A stretch of DNA of 64,000 nt, taken from contig NC_088178.1 in the NCBI RefSeq assembly GCF_028769735.1, forward strand, positions 8,188,001 to 8,252,000. The letters are read 5' to 3'. Each line of letters begins with the position of its first letter. Position 1 is the first letter of the stretch. A model generated the notes under the pieces. It worked only from the letters and a program-made list of their open reading frames with translations. It made no database searches and had not been told where the DNA came from. Positions 23,426-36,283 of the stretch are shown here, piece after piece. The position numbers were made by a program, and so were the translations under genes. This stretch comes from Zonotrichia leucophrys gambelii. Lineage: Eukaryota; Chordata; Aves; Passeriformes; Passerellidae.

Positions 23426-26400
23426 AGTCAGAGAATTTAAAATAAGCTCACTTTTAAAATTTAACTAGGCTGCAGCTGGATAGGTTGACAGAAATGTTGC
23501 CCTAGTGCTTTCATCCCCTCTCCTTTTTTACTCTTGTCCTTAGTTTTTATGTATTTCTGTACCTGCTGTAATACCTTTTCTAGCAGAGTTTGAGCATGAG
23601 GCCTTTCTTTGCCTCCCATGTTAAATTAGCCCCAAGACATTTGGTCAAAGTCCTCACTGGAGAGACAGGAATCTGAGCACCCTTGGGCAAAATGTAGGTA
23701 GGCACTTTGATTATTCTTTCCAAAGTTTACTGCAAAACCCAGACTATTACACAAGAAGTTTGGTCTTTGGTTGTTTGGGGTTTTTAATCCATTTTAAAAA
23801 GGTTGCATTTGTGTGACTGTGTAGGTGTGATTTATTTACATTCTGAACAGGAGTAGTAGGTGAACATTTATCACCTTAAGGAGAAACTGGGCACTAAATT
23901 CCTGCATGAAACTTGCCAGAATTGAGTTTCTCTGTGCATTTCCAAAATTAAATTTTCAGATCTAGAGGGATATTAAAAGCTTAAGGACTGTAAAAAAATC
24001 AGCATGCATGCATTTTAGGTATGACAAGGGTAGACAACATTTTCCTGGGGACAAAATGGCAGGGGCTCACTTTCTCTATTTTTAAGGTGTGCCTAGAAGT
24101 TTATTTTAAATCACCAAAGAAAATTTTGTGCAAGGGAGAACAGGACTTTGGTTCCATGAGTTGGATTTCTGCCAAAATTTAGGTACGCACAGAAGTTACT
24201 CCTTGGGTTTTGTGACTTACTTTTAGATTTAGGACATATAAAGTTTTCTTCAAACATATGTTAGGCTATCTAAAGATCCATGTTTTGGGTGTCGTCCTCA
24301 GCACTTTGCTAAAGCACAAGCACAGTTATTTTCAGAGGCATTAATGCTTTCTCACAGATGCCTCATGACCATTTTTATTCTTTAAACATCCAATCAAATT
24401 TGGCCCTGAAAGTCTAGCTGGAAATTTGGCAACCAGATTCTTGGAGCTATAGGTTATTAAATGAAATCTACAGCTGCAAAGTTCTAGTGATTATCCTTTT
24501 GGAGCGGTATCAGAAGCTCTGCATTGTGTAAATGTGCATAAAAGCCTTGTTGAAATGTGAACAGTGATGCACAGCCCAGATTTAATCAGGGCTGGCTTTC
24601 TGCAGTGCCCCAATCCCCTGCTCAGTGGGGATGAGTGCTGAATCAGATGCCATTTAGAGCCCTTTTCTGCAGTACAGACCAGTCTCAGGGTGGTGAGGGA
24701 ATCTTCTCATTTAGTCTGACACAGGCACTGCAAGCATGGAGCTTTTAACAGGGTTGGTTTGAGCACTGAAAACCAGAGATTCCCTCCCAGGTGCCTTGTG
24801 TTTGGTTTCAGAGAAACACAACCTTCATATTCACCTAGTCTGTAACTTCCTATCTCTTGCACCTTTTCAGATCTCTCAGTGCATTATGCTGAGTGTACAG
24901 CCATCAACTTACCACAGTTTGAGGTCAAGTTTCTAAGATCTTCTCTTAACATTTGTTTAATTTTATTTACTTGGTTACACTTCTGTTATATTTGATGGAA
25001 GAGAAAAAAGCTTAAAATTTGAAGTATTTTGTTGGAAACATCTTTGAATTGGAAGAAAGCAGTAAGAATGGACTCATGAAAAATTTCAAACAAATCTGAT
25101 TTTCAAACCAATACTGTCTCAGTCTTATGTTGAATGGGATTTTTAAATCCATGTGGGGTAGTCCACAGATTCCCAACACAATTTCAAGGACTTCAACTTT
25201 GACATATAAATAACTGAGAAAGATGGCCCTAAAATAAGGTAGGTTTAAATAATCCATCTATACTAGCAGTCTTACTTGTAGGATCAGTTATCATAAATTA
25301 TTTATTTTGCTATTGAGCAAGGCAGATAAAAAGGGTAATACAGTGAATATTGTAGTTATTAGGTCAGCTGTGATGGCAGGAAAGGCCCTCCCAAGTGCTT
25401 TTCTGTGCAGAAGGAAAGCAAGGGATTTGAATGGCACTAACAAGAATTCAGGCATGTATGTTTTCAGATTACAGGTTTTGACTTGACAGTAGGAAAAATT
25501 TATGTCATCCACATATTTAGACCACCTGAGAGAACTAAGGGTTTGGAATTGGAACATCATGCCATGAATACAGAGGAGCCATGAGTGCTTTCAAGCAGAA
25601 AACACTGTGTTTGCTAATTTGCCTGGATGCACTGCCTGAAGTGCTTCATGGCTTTCTAGCTTGAGCAACAGCAAAGGAATAGAAGATGCAAAAAAGTAAA
25701 CATTTCATTTATAAAATATGGAAATGTTGAGACAAATCTGATATAGCTTCCCAGGCTGTTTTGCTTGAAGATATGTATTTTCAAAAAGGTTTTGTGCATA
25801 TAAAAGTGACCTGCATGACATATTCACAGGCAGTTATTAATTCTCTGTCTTGGAAGAGCATTAAGAGCAAATAAAATTTGTCCTTATATTTTGTATGCTC
25901 TCATAGAAATAAATTCCTGTCTCTGTTTGCCATAAAATGACTGAAAGTACCTTTTATTCAGACAGCATGAACTTAAATGGGAGGAGTGGTGGTTGGCTTT
26001 TCCTTCTCTTGGTAAATGTAATGAATCCCTACTCTGTGTCTGAAATATAAGCAGAAAAAAAATGTTACTAGACTTGTTTACACATCTTTAATTTTAAAAA
26101 ATATCATGACAGGCCAATAGCAGTTCATTTCTGGTTTATTACTGCTGAAAACTTTCAGGGGGCGTGTGCAGGATGAACGTATTAGGTTAAAATCATTTAT
26201 GTTCTAATTGTGCTACCTGGGGCTTTGCTATGATTTGTGCATTTAGGACCTAAGCAAAAGTGCCTGTAAATTCTCCCATTGCGTCCAGTGACTTTAAATC
26301 AGAGTAAATATCTCAATGTTTGATTGAAGCCAGAATTTTATGGAAATATCAAACTTTCTAAATGTTCAAAATTTTTTTTATTCTATTGACACTAACACCT

Positions 26401-28653
26401 TTTAGCTTGGTCCTAGAGAATACTAACTGAGCAATCTACAAGAAATTTAATGAAAATGCATATTTATTAAAAATATTAGTAATACTATTTTTAATTCAGT
26501 TTTACTTCAGGTTAGGAATGGAGCTGAAAGAGATGTTAGTGAATGTTGTTTGGGTAGGTGAAGAGAGAAAATATGCTTCTAGTCCTTTCCACTTTCAGTT
26601 CTCAGTCTTTTCAATATGCCAGCTTTAGCTGGACAGCAAAGAGACCAGCCAAGGATGGCAGTTTCCATCATTATTTATGGGTGTGCTTTTTAAAAGGTGG
26701 TGGCCAGCAAGCCTCATCTCTCTATCCATTAGCTCTGCTCTCCTGTTTGGGAAATAAGTGCAGGGTGTGAAGGAGGAGGTGATTTACTCATCTGTGAATT
26801 GCAAACCTGAACATGTACACCAAGATCTTTGCAGAATTTCCTCCCAGTGTTTCCCACTGGACTATGGTTCCTTAGAGGAAATGCATTGATACAAATCAGA
26901 AAGACTCTGCTGTATACAGCTGGTTCACAGTAAATGCTGCATGTGTGGAGCTGTTGCTCTGGCAGGAAGGTCTGCTGGAACTTGCTTCACCAAATATGCC
27001 TGAACTCAGCCTCACCAGCAAGGAATTAACTCAAACTGAATTTATAGAGATTTCAGAGGTTTTCTGTTGTCTACTCCAAATGGATGCTCACACATCACTG
27101 TGGATGTGAAGGGTTTTGTCCTTGTGTGGCATTTCTGGTGTTCTAAAGACTGGTGCAATTGGAGTTTAACAAATTATTCTGACCCTGAAATTTTTGCTGG
27201 ATTCTCTTGTTTTATTGTCACCTTACCTTGAATTCTAGGACTTTATGCACCTACTCAGATGCTTAACTGTTCAAATTAGTTAGAAACTACAAAGGTTTTC
27301 CTCATTACTTTTATATTTTTGGTAGATAAATAATCCAGTAAGGAAAACATCAGCACTTAAGGAGTTAACTGGGCTAACATCCAGCCAGATGAGTTGCATG
27401 AATTAATACTGCATTGAGATGAAAGGAATAATATCTACCTTTCCACGTGACTGTTTCAAGCTGCCTGCAGCCTTAGGCAGACATGCTACACGTGCCACAT
27501 TTAAAAGGTTAGCTCTGTATCTGGAATAATGTTTAGAGCCTCAGGCTCAAATTTGACTATGTTTTGCTTGATATCTACTATTGCAAGGATATAAAGCAGC
27601 TATAAACCTGTCCAACCAACCTGTTAATCCCAGTTTATAGCTCTTCTGCAGGTCTAGAATGACATGAAGTAGTGGGAATAAAGGAAAAAAATATGGCCTT
27701 TCTTTTTGTTTGTAAAAGCAGGGTTGTAGATTTTTAGAGCACAATTATGTAGAGATTGAAAGATAATCTGTGATTTATGAGGCAATCTTCATGCTTGCTT
27801 AGAGAAATTATACAGCAAACACTGCGTGCACTTTACTTTTTGGAAAATATTCTGAAGGTGCCAAATCCACTCTCCTCTTATAGACAGGTACAAAGGTCCA
27901 TTTTGGTGCCATAAACTGTTGAAAACTGTACCTATTGTGTACTTCTTGGGATATTTTATAGTCTAAATGTTTGAGTAAAGGAAGCCTGCTGCCTAAAGAG
28001 ACGTGAATATTTGCTTGTCTAAAATATTGGTTTCATTTTTCAAAAGCGTATCCAATTTATAAGAAAGGGATGTAGGATAAGTGTCTATGCTGACTTAAAA
28101 ACATCCTCCAGTGAGGTTTATTCTAAAATTGATACCATTGGAATGTAATTTAGTTATATGCTAGGTTGATAAAAAACTTTATCTGACTCAAGAATGCTTT
28201 TTCAGTTCATTATGGTAGAATTTTCAACAGAATGTGCTAATCATATCTGGTTTTAAGCCCTTATTTTCATATTTCCTAGTAAGAGGAGATTCTAGAAAGG
28301 AGTAACTTACTAAGTGGGATAAAACTAAAGGGAAAAAACACGGTGGAATTGTAGGTCAGTGTCTTATTCAGAATACTGTATGAGGAACATTGTGATGCTT
28401 TTTGAGTTATGGATTCAGTAATTCTAATTCCCATTAAAATTGCAGAAACCTTAATCAATAAATTTTAACTAACTTTTGAGGGACTTGGGGAGATCAGGTC
28501 TTCATTTTTGAAGGTATAATGGCAAAATAAATGAGAACTCTTGGATGGGAAGTGGATGAGGACGTTTTTGTAGGCAGTGTGTTGTGTTCTCAAGTGTGAG
28601 CAGGTCCTCTCAACAAACTTTAAACTGTTGGAGCAGTTGAAATCCATGGTGAT
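23426..28653. other. AT-rich non-coding sequence, no gene seen
   Basis: No frame above about 90 codons and no recognised repeat. Composition is uniform, with a slightly GC-richer segment at about 24580-24830 that has no recognisable content. Confidence 0.75.
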
Positions 28654-28724
28654 GATGGATGGATGGATGGATGGATGGATGGATGGATGGATGGATGGAT
28701 GGATGGATGGATGGATGGATGGAT
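28654..28724. repeat. (ATGG)n microsatellite
   Basis: About 18 uninterrupted ATGG units span roughly 71 bp. A frame reading through them gives a meaningless repeated Met-Asp-Gly-Trp peptide. Pure tetranucleotide arrays of this length are usually length-polymorphic. Confidence 0.97.
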
Positions 28725-28784
28725 TGCCCCACTGCCAGGTAATTCTGTTTTCCCACCTGAACCTTAAGCCTCATTAATCACTCA

Positions 28785-28990
28785 TGCTCACTGAAGTCAA
28801 TGGGAATGTAAGTCAGAATTTTCAAAGAGGAGTGAGGAATTAGGTTCCCTAATAAAACTGGGCTTGGAACAGTCTTGGACATCTCACTAGTAGTGGGAAA
28901 ATCCAAAGTGAAAGTGGAACCTGACTCCTCAAATTCTGACTAGGCTCCAATTACAGCCAGTTGAAAATTGAGGGTGAGGATTCATCCCCT
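28785..28990. mobile_element. Possible ancient MITE-like repeat relic
   Basis: This block carries 'tgaagtcaatgggaa', 'attttcaaag', 'aattaggttccc', 'gggaaaatcc' and 'gaaaattgag'. The mix resembles a family of old non-autonomous DNA elements common in archosaurs and turtles, with alternating 'caatggga' and 'ttgaaaatc' motifs. The match is from memory and very diverged, the ends are approximate, and chance similarity is possible. Confidence 0.3.
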
Positions 28991-31900
28991 GTATCTTGGA
29001 TACCTATTCCAGCCTAGAGCTGTATCAAACCCATTAATGAATTTAATGAATAATTGCTGCACAAGTAGTAACAAGGGAAGTTATTTTGGAGACATGCTGC
29101 TTGTATTCAGGCAAGGGTGTGCACACCTGTAGAATTTCTGGCTGTGGATTCTTTATATAATAGTGAATACTGTGTAAAGACTAGATATTGCATATGAGGC
29201 AGGTTATATATGTGCTGTTAAGGATATGGACTATTTCAAAATGCTTATCTCCCTTGATTACAGTTCTTCATTTTGATATTAGATATTAGCCAGAATATGT
29301 TTTTAATAACCACCACTTGAAGAAGTCAGAATATTGTAGCAGTGAGAGATTGTTTTACCCCAACACCATTTCAGTAGATTCTTTAAATCAAAGCAAGTAT
29401 GAACTGCCAAGAATATTTCTAGGTGCTTTAAGCTAATATAAACTGTTCAGAAAGATGAAAGCTTCCACTTAGGATGATAGGTACTTTGACAACTAAAATA
29501 TAGGCAGAGCTTTTAAAATTCCTATTTCACCCTATTTCTGGACAGTCGAGTATATGGCTTTACCCTCAATGTATGATATAATATTTTGAGTTTCCATGTA
29601 CAGGCTGTGGGATCGTATGTTAACAGCATACAATGCAATTAGGGGTTTTATTGAAAATAACGTGAATGAATATTCACTTCCAAGGGAATTTCACTGTTAT
29701 TTGACATCAACTAATTTGACATAAAAATCTTTTGTTACAATTCCCATGTAAAGTGGAAATATTTATCTTATGTGGCAAATTACACTTAGCTCCTTTGATT
29801 TTCATGTTGATGTAATTTCATTCCACTGTAACTAATTTAGCATTAATTAATGTCCAGATTAGCATTTCAGTGCTGCTACACCAACATTGGGAATTGCTAG
29901 GATTTTCCTTTCAGACAATTTAGTTGGCATATTTAGTTAGGACTTTGGGAAAGCTGATGGAAGTTCCTCTCTGTCACACTCTGTTCTGAATGACAAATTG
30001 ATGGATTCCTCCATGGTCCACCGGTGTTCTGGAAAGCAGGTGGGAGTGTCTCCTCTTCCTTGAATGAAACTTGAACGAACACAAACGTGTGATCCTTTGC
30101 TAAGACCCTTCAAAAATTCAGTGTTCACTAAACAAGCACAAGTACACAGCCAGTCATTGTGTCTTCTTGTGGCCACTGAGCTTAGTGACTTTATGTAAAG
30201 ATTTTTATTCTTGAAGGAAATGTTTCTGTAGTCTTGTTCAATTGAAAAGTAGCCATCTGGGGACTTGCATTAATGTAGACAACAGAAAAGCGATAGAGGA
30301 AAAGATGTGTTCTATCCACCTCAAATTCTTTAACCATTTAACTTCTTTTGTGTTATGGATTAAGTCATCTAAAATGTGTAAATACACTTTAACTTAATTC
30401 AGGAATATTGTATTAGAAGCATATCCTGATTGTGCATCTTCAAGCAGTGGAATTCCCAATGACTTTGCAAAACCAAACTGGACATAGAGCTGATGTGGTC
30501 TTAACTGCAGAGAAGGTAATTCTCATTTCCTTACATTATGCCAATTCTGGACTTATTATTTGCAATTTGCATTTTGTTTTGTGATAAAGCAAGTACAGGC
30601 CACTGCAAAAGGACATGAAACATTGACCCAGGGATTCTTGTGTAAGTACAGGAAATATTTTATTTATTGGTGAAATAGTGAAAACAGTCTCCACACAGGC
30701 TGTTGTTTGTTGCACAGCTGCTTGAACAAGCTGTGGTGCCCAGTTGTCTTTGTCCTAGTTGTGAACCTACTTTTTGTCTTGACTAAGAATAGCCTGTGAA
30801 CATGCTGCTGCTTTGAGGGCTGTGTTTGCTATTCAATGAATTTTTTATGCAGTCAGCAGTTTTTTTACCTTTAGACTGCTCACTGCTTGTCCAAGGAATG
30901 ACTTAGGGTATAGATAAATTCCCCTGGAAATTTATTTCTCAGTGATTCAAGGGACAGGGATGAAGGAAGCCATATGCAAGCTCACATATTCCTTATTTAT
31001 AATACAGACCCACAGGTAAGGTCCTAATTTATGAATTAAAAATTGCTTTCCATTCTTACACTGATGGCTACCTGAAATAACAGGAAATGTGAGGCTGAAG
31101 TATCAGGAAGGGGGATGATGGCAGAGGGACTCATGTTTCTAAGAAGTAGAAATTTCCTGTTAGTTTCAAGTGTTCCCTTTAGGAATATTTCACATTTTCA
31201 TAAAACTGAGTCATAGGAATGCCTCTCTGATTTCCATTTGAAGGTCTCTATGGCTGTTTAATTTTTCCTAGCCTTTCAGTTTGAAGCTCTTGTTTTTGTC
31301 AGCGTAATTCATGGATTGGGTGAGCAGTGATTCAGCATGTCCTGGGCAGTGCCTCTCCCTGCTGTCCTTAGAAGTCCAGCCCTCTAACTGCAGTCCCAAA
31401 ATTCCAGCCAACAGCTTGGGAGCAATTACAGTGAGTTCATGGATACAGTGGTGCAGAATTCCACTCTATAAAATATGACAGAATTCTTTAGAACTGATTA
31501 ACCACAGTATTACTATGTGGGAATTAAATGGGAGTCAGGTCCTGGATGTCTGAGGAAGGAGTCGAAAATTAAAATGTCCCAGCAAGGCAAATTACAGCAA
31601 TCTGGAACTTACAGACCAAACAATGTCTCTGGACAAAAAGAGGTTTTATGAAGAACAATGAAGAGCAAAAAAAGACTGTAAAAGAAAACAGCCTTTGGGA
31701 AATCTTTAAAGATTAGCCATGGAAAAAATATTCACAAGAGAAAGGCACATAAGGGATGACTGGCACTTATAACTTGATTTAAACCCAGAATTTAGTAGTG
31801 AGACTTCAGTTTGAAACTGGTTCTCCTGAGTAGAAAATGTCACTATCTTAAACAGAATGTGTTCCACTTAAACAGGATCCCAGTACTTGACTCAAATGGG

Positions 31901-34900
31901 AATTTTCTACTCATCTCTCTATAATACCTTTCTTTTTGCATTTTTTATCTAGTACTCCTCTGAAATAATCAGAGCAATTTAGGAAAAGAGTGCTCTTATC
32001 TTCACATCTTTTGTTATTACTCCAATGATGCCAAATTTTGAAATGGCCGCAGAGACCCAGAATTTGCCATGGAGCACAGTCTGAAGTCAGTGGAAGTGTG
32101 GGTTTGTTTACATGAGGCACTTCATGGCAGAATTGTAAATACAGTGAGGCAGTTATTGCTGAGACTATGCATGTCTTTATTTTATGTGATACAAGAGTTT
32201 ATTGTGATTGTTGTCACCCCTGTCCCACTGTCACCACATGAACATATGGGTTCTGAAGGGAAAAGGCATTAGGTGCACAGTGGCTGGCAGTGCTAAGCAG
32301 CCTTATGCTGGGGTGCTTTAAAGGAAAGCCTCTGCTTTGCCCCCTTCACAAGGATCCAATTGCATGCACTCAGAGAGCCATGAAAGCTGAGCATGACACA
32401 TGGAGGAATTTGGGGAATCTTCTATCTCCTGTGTGTAGGAGACTTTGAGCCTGCAGTGCTTCCCCAGCTCCCTAAGGACGGCACAAGCTGCATGTTCCTC
32501 CTGCTGATGCTGTTGTGCTGTGAGCTGGCATTTTCACTGAGACCCGCTGAGGAGTGGCTGAGCTGGAGAGCAGCACCCTTGTGCTTGGCCCTTCTGCCAG
32601 GAGCTCACACTTTTTCTCTCAGTGCTGTTCAGCAGAGGTGGCTGTGCCCCAGTGGGTACTGCTGGTGACAGACTTGATGGCGGAACTGCTGAATGCCAAA
32701 AATTTATTACAGAATTGTAACTACTGGCATACAGTGGCTGAGGAAGGAATACAGCTCTTGCAGTTATGTGCATCCCATGAGTTTGCTCCACTGGGATATA
32801 ACTGCTGCTACTCAAGGAGTAAATTACTCATTGTTCTCAGCCCTCCTGTCAGGTACTGCACAAGCACTGGAGCAGTCACTCCTCCCAGCCAGGGAGATGC
32901 AAAAGGGATTTCCATGACATTTCAAAACCAAGCAGTAGCAAAAGGAGGAAATAAATTCCAGACTCTCCCATTTTTGGTCACAGCCTCAATCAATAGCTAT
33001 TCCATGCAGACTTTCCCTGCAGTGCTATATATCTTCTGTTATAAAGCTGTTACATAAAGATTTTTGGATAGCCAGAACTTTTGTCAGCCTGTGCAGCAGC
33101 AGAGCTCTGGGATGCACCCATGAGACTGTTCTGAAAGCCATGTGGTATCATGTGCTAATGATATTTTTGCAGTGCTAGACCCATTGAGGAAGAAGTAGCT
33201 TTGTCTTTGTTCAGTGTAATATCTTGTATTAAGAAGTAAACAGCCCATGCAAGCTGTCATTCTGTGACAACTGGAAAGCTTTGACCTGCAGGAAGGTAAA
33301 TTGTATAGCTAACTAAAAGCCAGTCCTGCTACATGGGCCTTTATTTACCTTGAAATAGGATCTGTTGGAAACACAGGCTGTTTCAGGTAATAGGCATTTA
33401 GCCCTCTGTGTGCTTTGGTCTGGTCTTTTTGTACAAAACAGTTGCGTTGTACTGTGAGAGATGCAACAGTGAGACATTGTGTGATATTGCAAATAAAACC
33501 AGCTTAGATAATTTAAAATAAAATTAATTTAGTGGAACACATTTAAATTACTGAAATAAGTAGGACAAGCCAGCAAATGCTAGGGAATTCAACATGAAAA
33601 TTTGATTCAGATCACATGGATAATTCATGTTTCACATTCCTTTTCCTTCTAGTTCAGGATAAAAGTCATGCTAAAATTCTCATCAGGACTACTACAAATT
33701 ACTGAATTCAGTTCCCTCTTACTAGAAATAGTTTTGTTTTTCTCTGTTCCTTATCCTTTATCTGTGACTATCTTTCCACAAGGACATTTTTTAAACTGCT
33801 AAAACCTCCCTTGTGCCGTTCAACTGTTGAGCTGTTCTTGTGCTGGTTTTCAAATTTCTCTTGTTGTTATCTCCCCTTAAAAATACCAAAATGGTAATTT
33901 TTTTTCATCCAAGTCTTCTGTCATCCTTGAGGCTTTCCAGTATCCCTTAGGGCTTGGTCCAAGGTGCTTTGAAGTCAATGGGAACAATCCCATTTTCCCC
34001 ACAGCTAGTTGAGGAAGAGTCATTCGATTTCAGTGCACTGTATAACCAGAAAACTCTTGGTGTCTTGAGGAGCAGCTCTGGTCTCTGTCCTTGAATAGTT
34101 ATTTAATTTGAATAAAGTGAATTTACTCTCCTTGTAGTTGAATAATTCATGTCACATCAGTGTTTTCCCTCTTCTCCACAGCCATGGTTTGTTTTAGAAA
34201 GGAGAAGGATGTGACTTTTACACACTGTTGTGTATGAATATGTGGCACTGAGATGTGGCACAGAAGTGTGAATTGCATGAATTTGAATGACTTGTTAATT
34301 ATCCTAGAAAAGGTCCTGTAGATCTTTTGTTCTGCCCAGTGCAACTGGCATGTTCTGTTAATCCACAGAATATCTTTTGTGAAATATTTTGCACAACTAC
34401 AATCTTAAACAACCAGAAAATTTATTTCCCAGATGACATTATATCTGCAAATGTCTGTTCTCCTTCCTCATAATTTCAACACTGTACACACTGGCCTAGT
34501 ATACAACTGGTATGTGGAATTGAGGGCATTTTCTGCCCTCAAACTCTGCTTCAAATCCATTCAGTCTTTGAAATAAAATTAATTGTGTAGCCTTATATCA
34601 TTCTTGTTCAGCACCTTCACACAATGCTTAAGCTTAGGAGGAAAGTTCCTTGATGTGTTTAAAATAATAAATAATTCAGTAGAAACAATTTATATTCCCC
34701 CCCCCACCATTTTCTAAGTGAGAAAAAGTGAAGTGAGTCAAACTCAACCCAGAAAATATACAGCACATGCAGTAAAAAGCAAAGTTATCTATAAAAACAC
34801 CTGGAAAATGAACCTTGCAACACTTCAATATCGCTTTTGAGTAAATTCCTATTGTACAGCATGATTTAAAATATATTCATTATCTTGCCTTTCACAGTTC

Positions 34901-35745
34901 TTTAGACTGAAGTTTGTTCTCTTGCTGTGCACTATTAACCTAACACTTCTTTGTTTATTCCTTTCAATTATGCTTTATGCTCTAGAAGAAATAAAATTTT
35001 AGGGTTGGTGATAAATTTTTAATAGACAATAGGGGATTTCTGTTAGTGCTTATAAAATAACTTTATAGCCTATACAGTGTTCAGGTTAATGTTGCTTTTT
35101 TGGCAGCACAAATTATTTCAAAACTTTCTTTTAATTTCTCTTATTACATACAACTTTCTTACCTTCTGTAAGAGGGAGGTCTTTGGAAAACATCATTCAA
35201 ATTGTAGGGTTTCCACAGAAGTTTCCTTTGCTGGGATCTGTGATATGAATCTGTGGGGCTGGCTTTGCAGTCAGGTGCAGAGCTGTAAATGTGAACCGTG
35301 GCTTTGAAGAAGGCTTGGCAGTGAATGCTCAGAATTTGTTATCTGCATGTAGGTGCCCGGAGTATTGTGCATTGCTGGCTCAGTTTCCAGAGCACCATCT
35401 ATCTCCTGTACTTGAAATATTACCTATTGATCATGGGATTGCTTCAGGCCAATATATATTTATCTCACAACAATAAGGGAGTGGCAGCTTTCTCTAGCAA
35501 ATTCAGTCCTTGCCAGGGTTACCCATGAGGACTTAAACCAGAGCTTAGTTTCATGGAGAAGACCTTTTGAAGACAGGAGGTGCTTCAGAACCAAGGGACC
35601 CTGGAGAACTGTGTGGTAGAGTGAAATTGGTGGAACAAAAGGAAACATATTCTAGTGAACCGCCTGGATTATCTGTCTATTAAAAGCTATTTCTGACATG
35701 CAGTCAAACTCAGCACACGCTTCAGGCATTGCCCAGTCTTGGAGC
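28991..35745. other. Non-coding sequence, no gene seen
   Basis: AT-rich to about 32.3 kb, then GC-richer at 32.3-33.0 kb. The longest frame is plus strand 32554-33057 (167 codons), with no recognisable domain, low-complexity composition, and a competing frame opposite. The AT-rich block at 29580-29870, with several TAATT and ATTA motifs, is a candidate conserved element. A C9 run lies at 34697-34705. Confidence 0.7.
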
Positions 35746-36283
35746 AGTCCTGGTTTAACCACAGGAGGAAACTCAGCTCCACAGAGCCTCTCCCTCCCTC
35801 CGTCCTTGGTGGAATGGTGGGGAGGGTCAGAGGAGCAAAAGGGAGAACCTGTGGGTTGACGTAAAGACAGTTAGTAAGTAGAAAGCTGCCCCCAGAAGTG
35901 AAGCAGATGGAGGAATCCATTCACCACTTGCTGTGGCAGGCGGGTGTTCTGCCATGCTGAGAGAAGCAGGGCTCCACCACACGTAATGGTGGCTTGGGAA
36001 GAGAAGTGCCATTGCTCTGGATGTTCTTCCTCCTTCCTGCAGCTCTGTGCAGTGAGAATGGTGCCATGTGTTGTGGAGCATCCCTTGGGTCACCTGGGAT
36101 GTCCTCTGTCCCCTCCCAATTTGTTGTGCTCTGCCAGCTTCTCACTGCTGTGGCTGTGTGAAAAGCAGGAAAGGCCTTGACTCTGTGAGTGCTGCTCAGC
36201 AATAACTGAAACAACTCCTAAATTATCCAAAACACAGCACCATGCCACTATGAAAAGAATTAATTCTGCCTCAGATAAAACCA
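35746..36283 (-). mobile_element. Decayed endogenous retrovirus LTR, avian type
   Basis: Read on the minus strand, the element begins near 36283 with 'tggttttatctgaggcagaattaattc'. It passes through 'tgctgagcagcactcacagagtcaaggcc' and 'ggaggggacagaggacatcccaggtgaccc'. It later shows 'taactgtctttacgtcaacccacaggttctccc', and it ends near 'ggttaaaccagga'. This series matches the layout of a very common avian ERV LTR, whose U3 starts 'tggttttggctggga' and whose R/U5 has 'ctgtctttatctcaacccac'. The TATA region is eroded and no AATAAA remains. No internal viral genes flank it, so it is a solo LTR. The family name is not assigned. Confidence 0.75.

Noticed and set aside
28577..28777. Frame encoding repeated Met-Asp-Gly-Trp
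   Set aside because: It is only the ATGG microsatellite translated.
32554..33057. 167-codon plus-strand frame
   Set aside because: No domain, signal or conserved motif. It lies in a GC-richer patch with competing frames and has no splice or promoter context.
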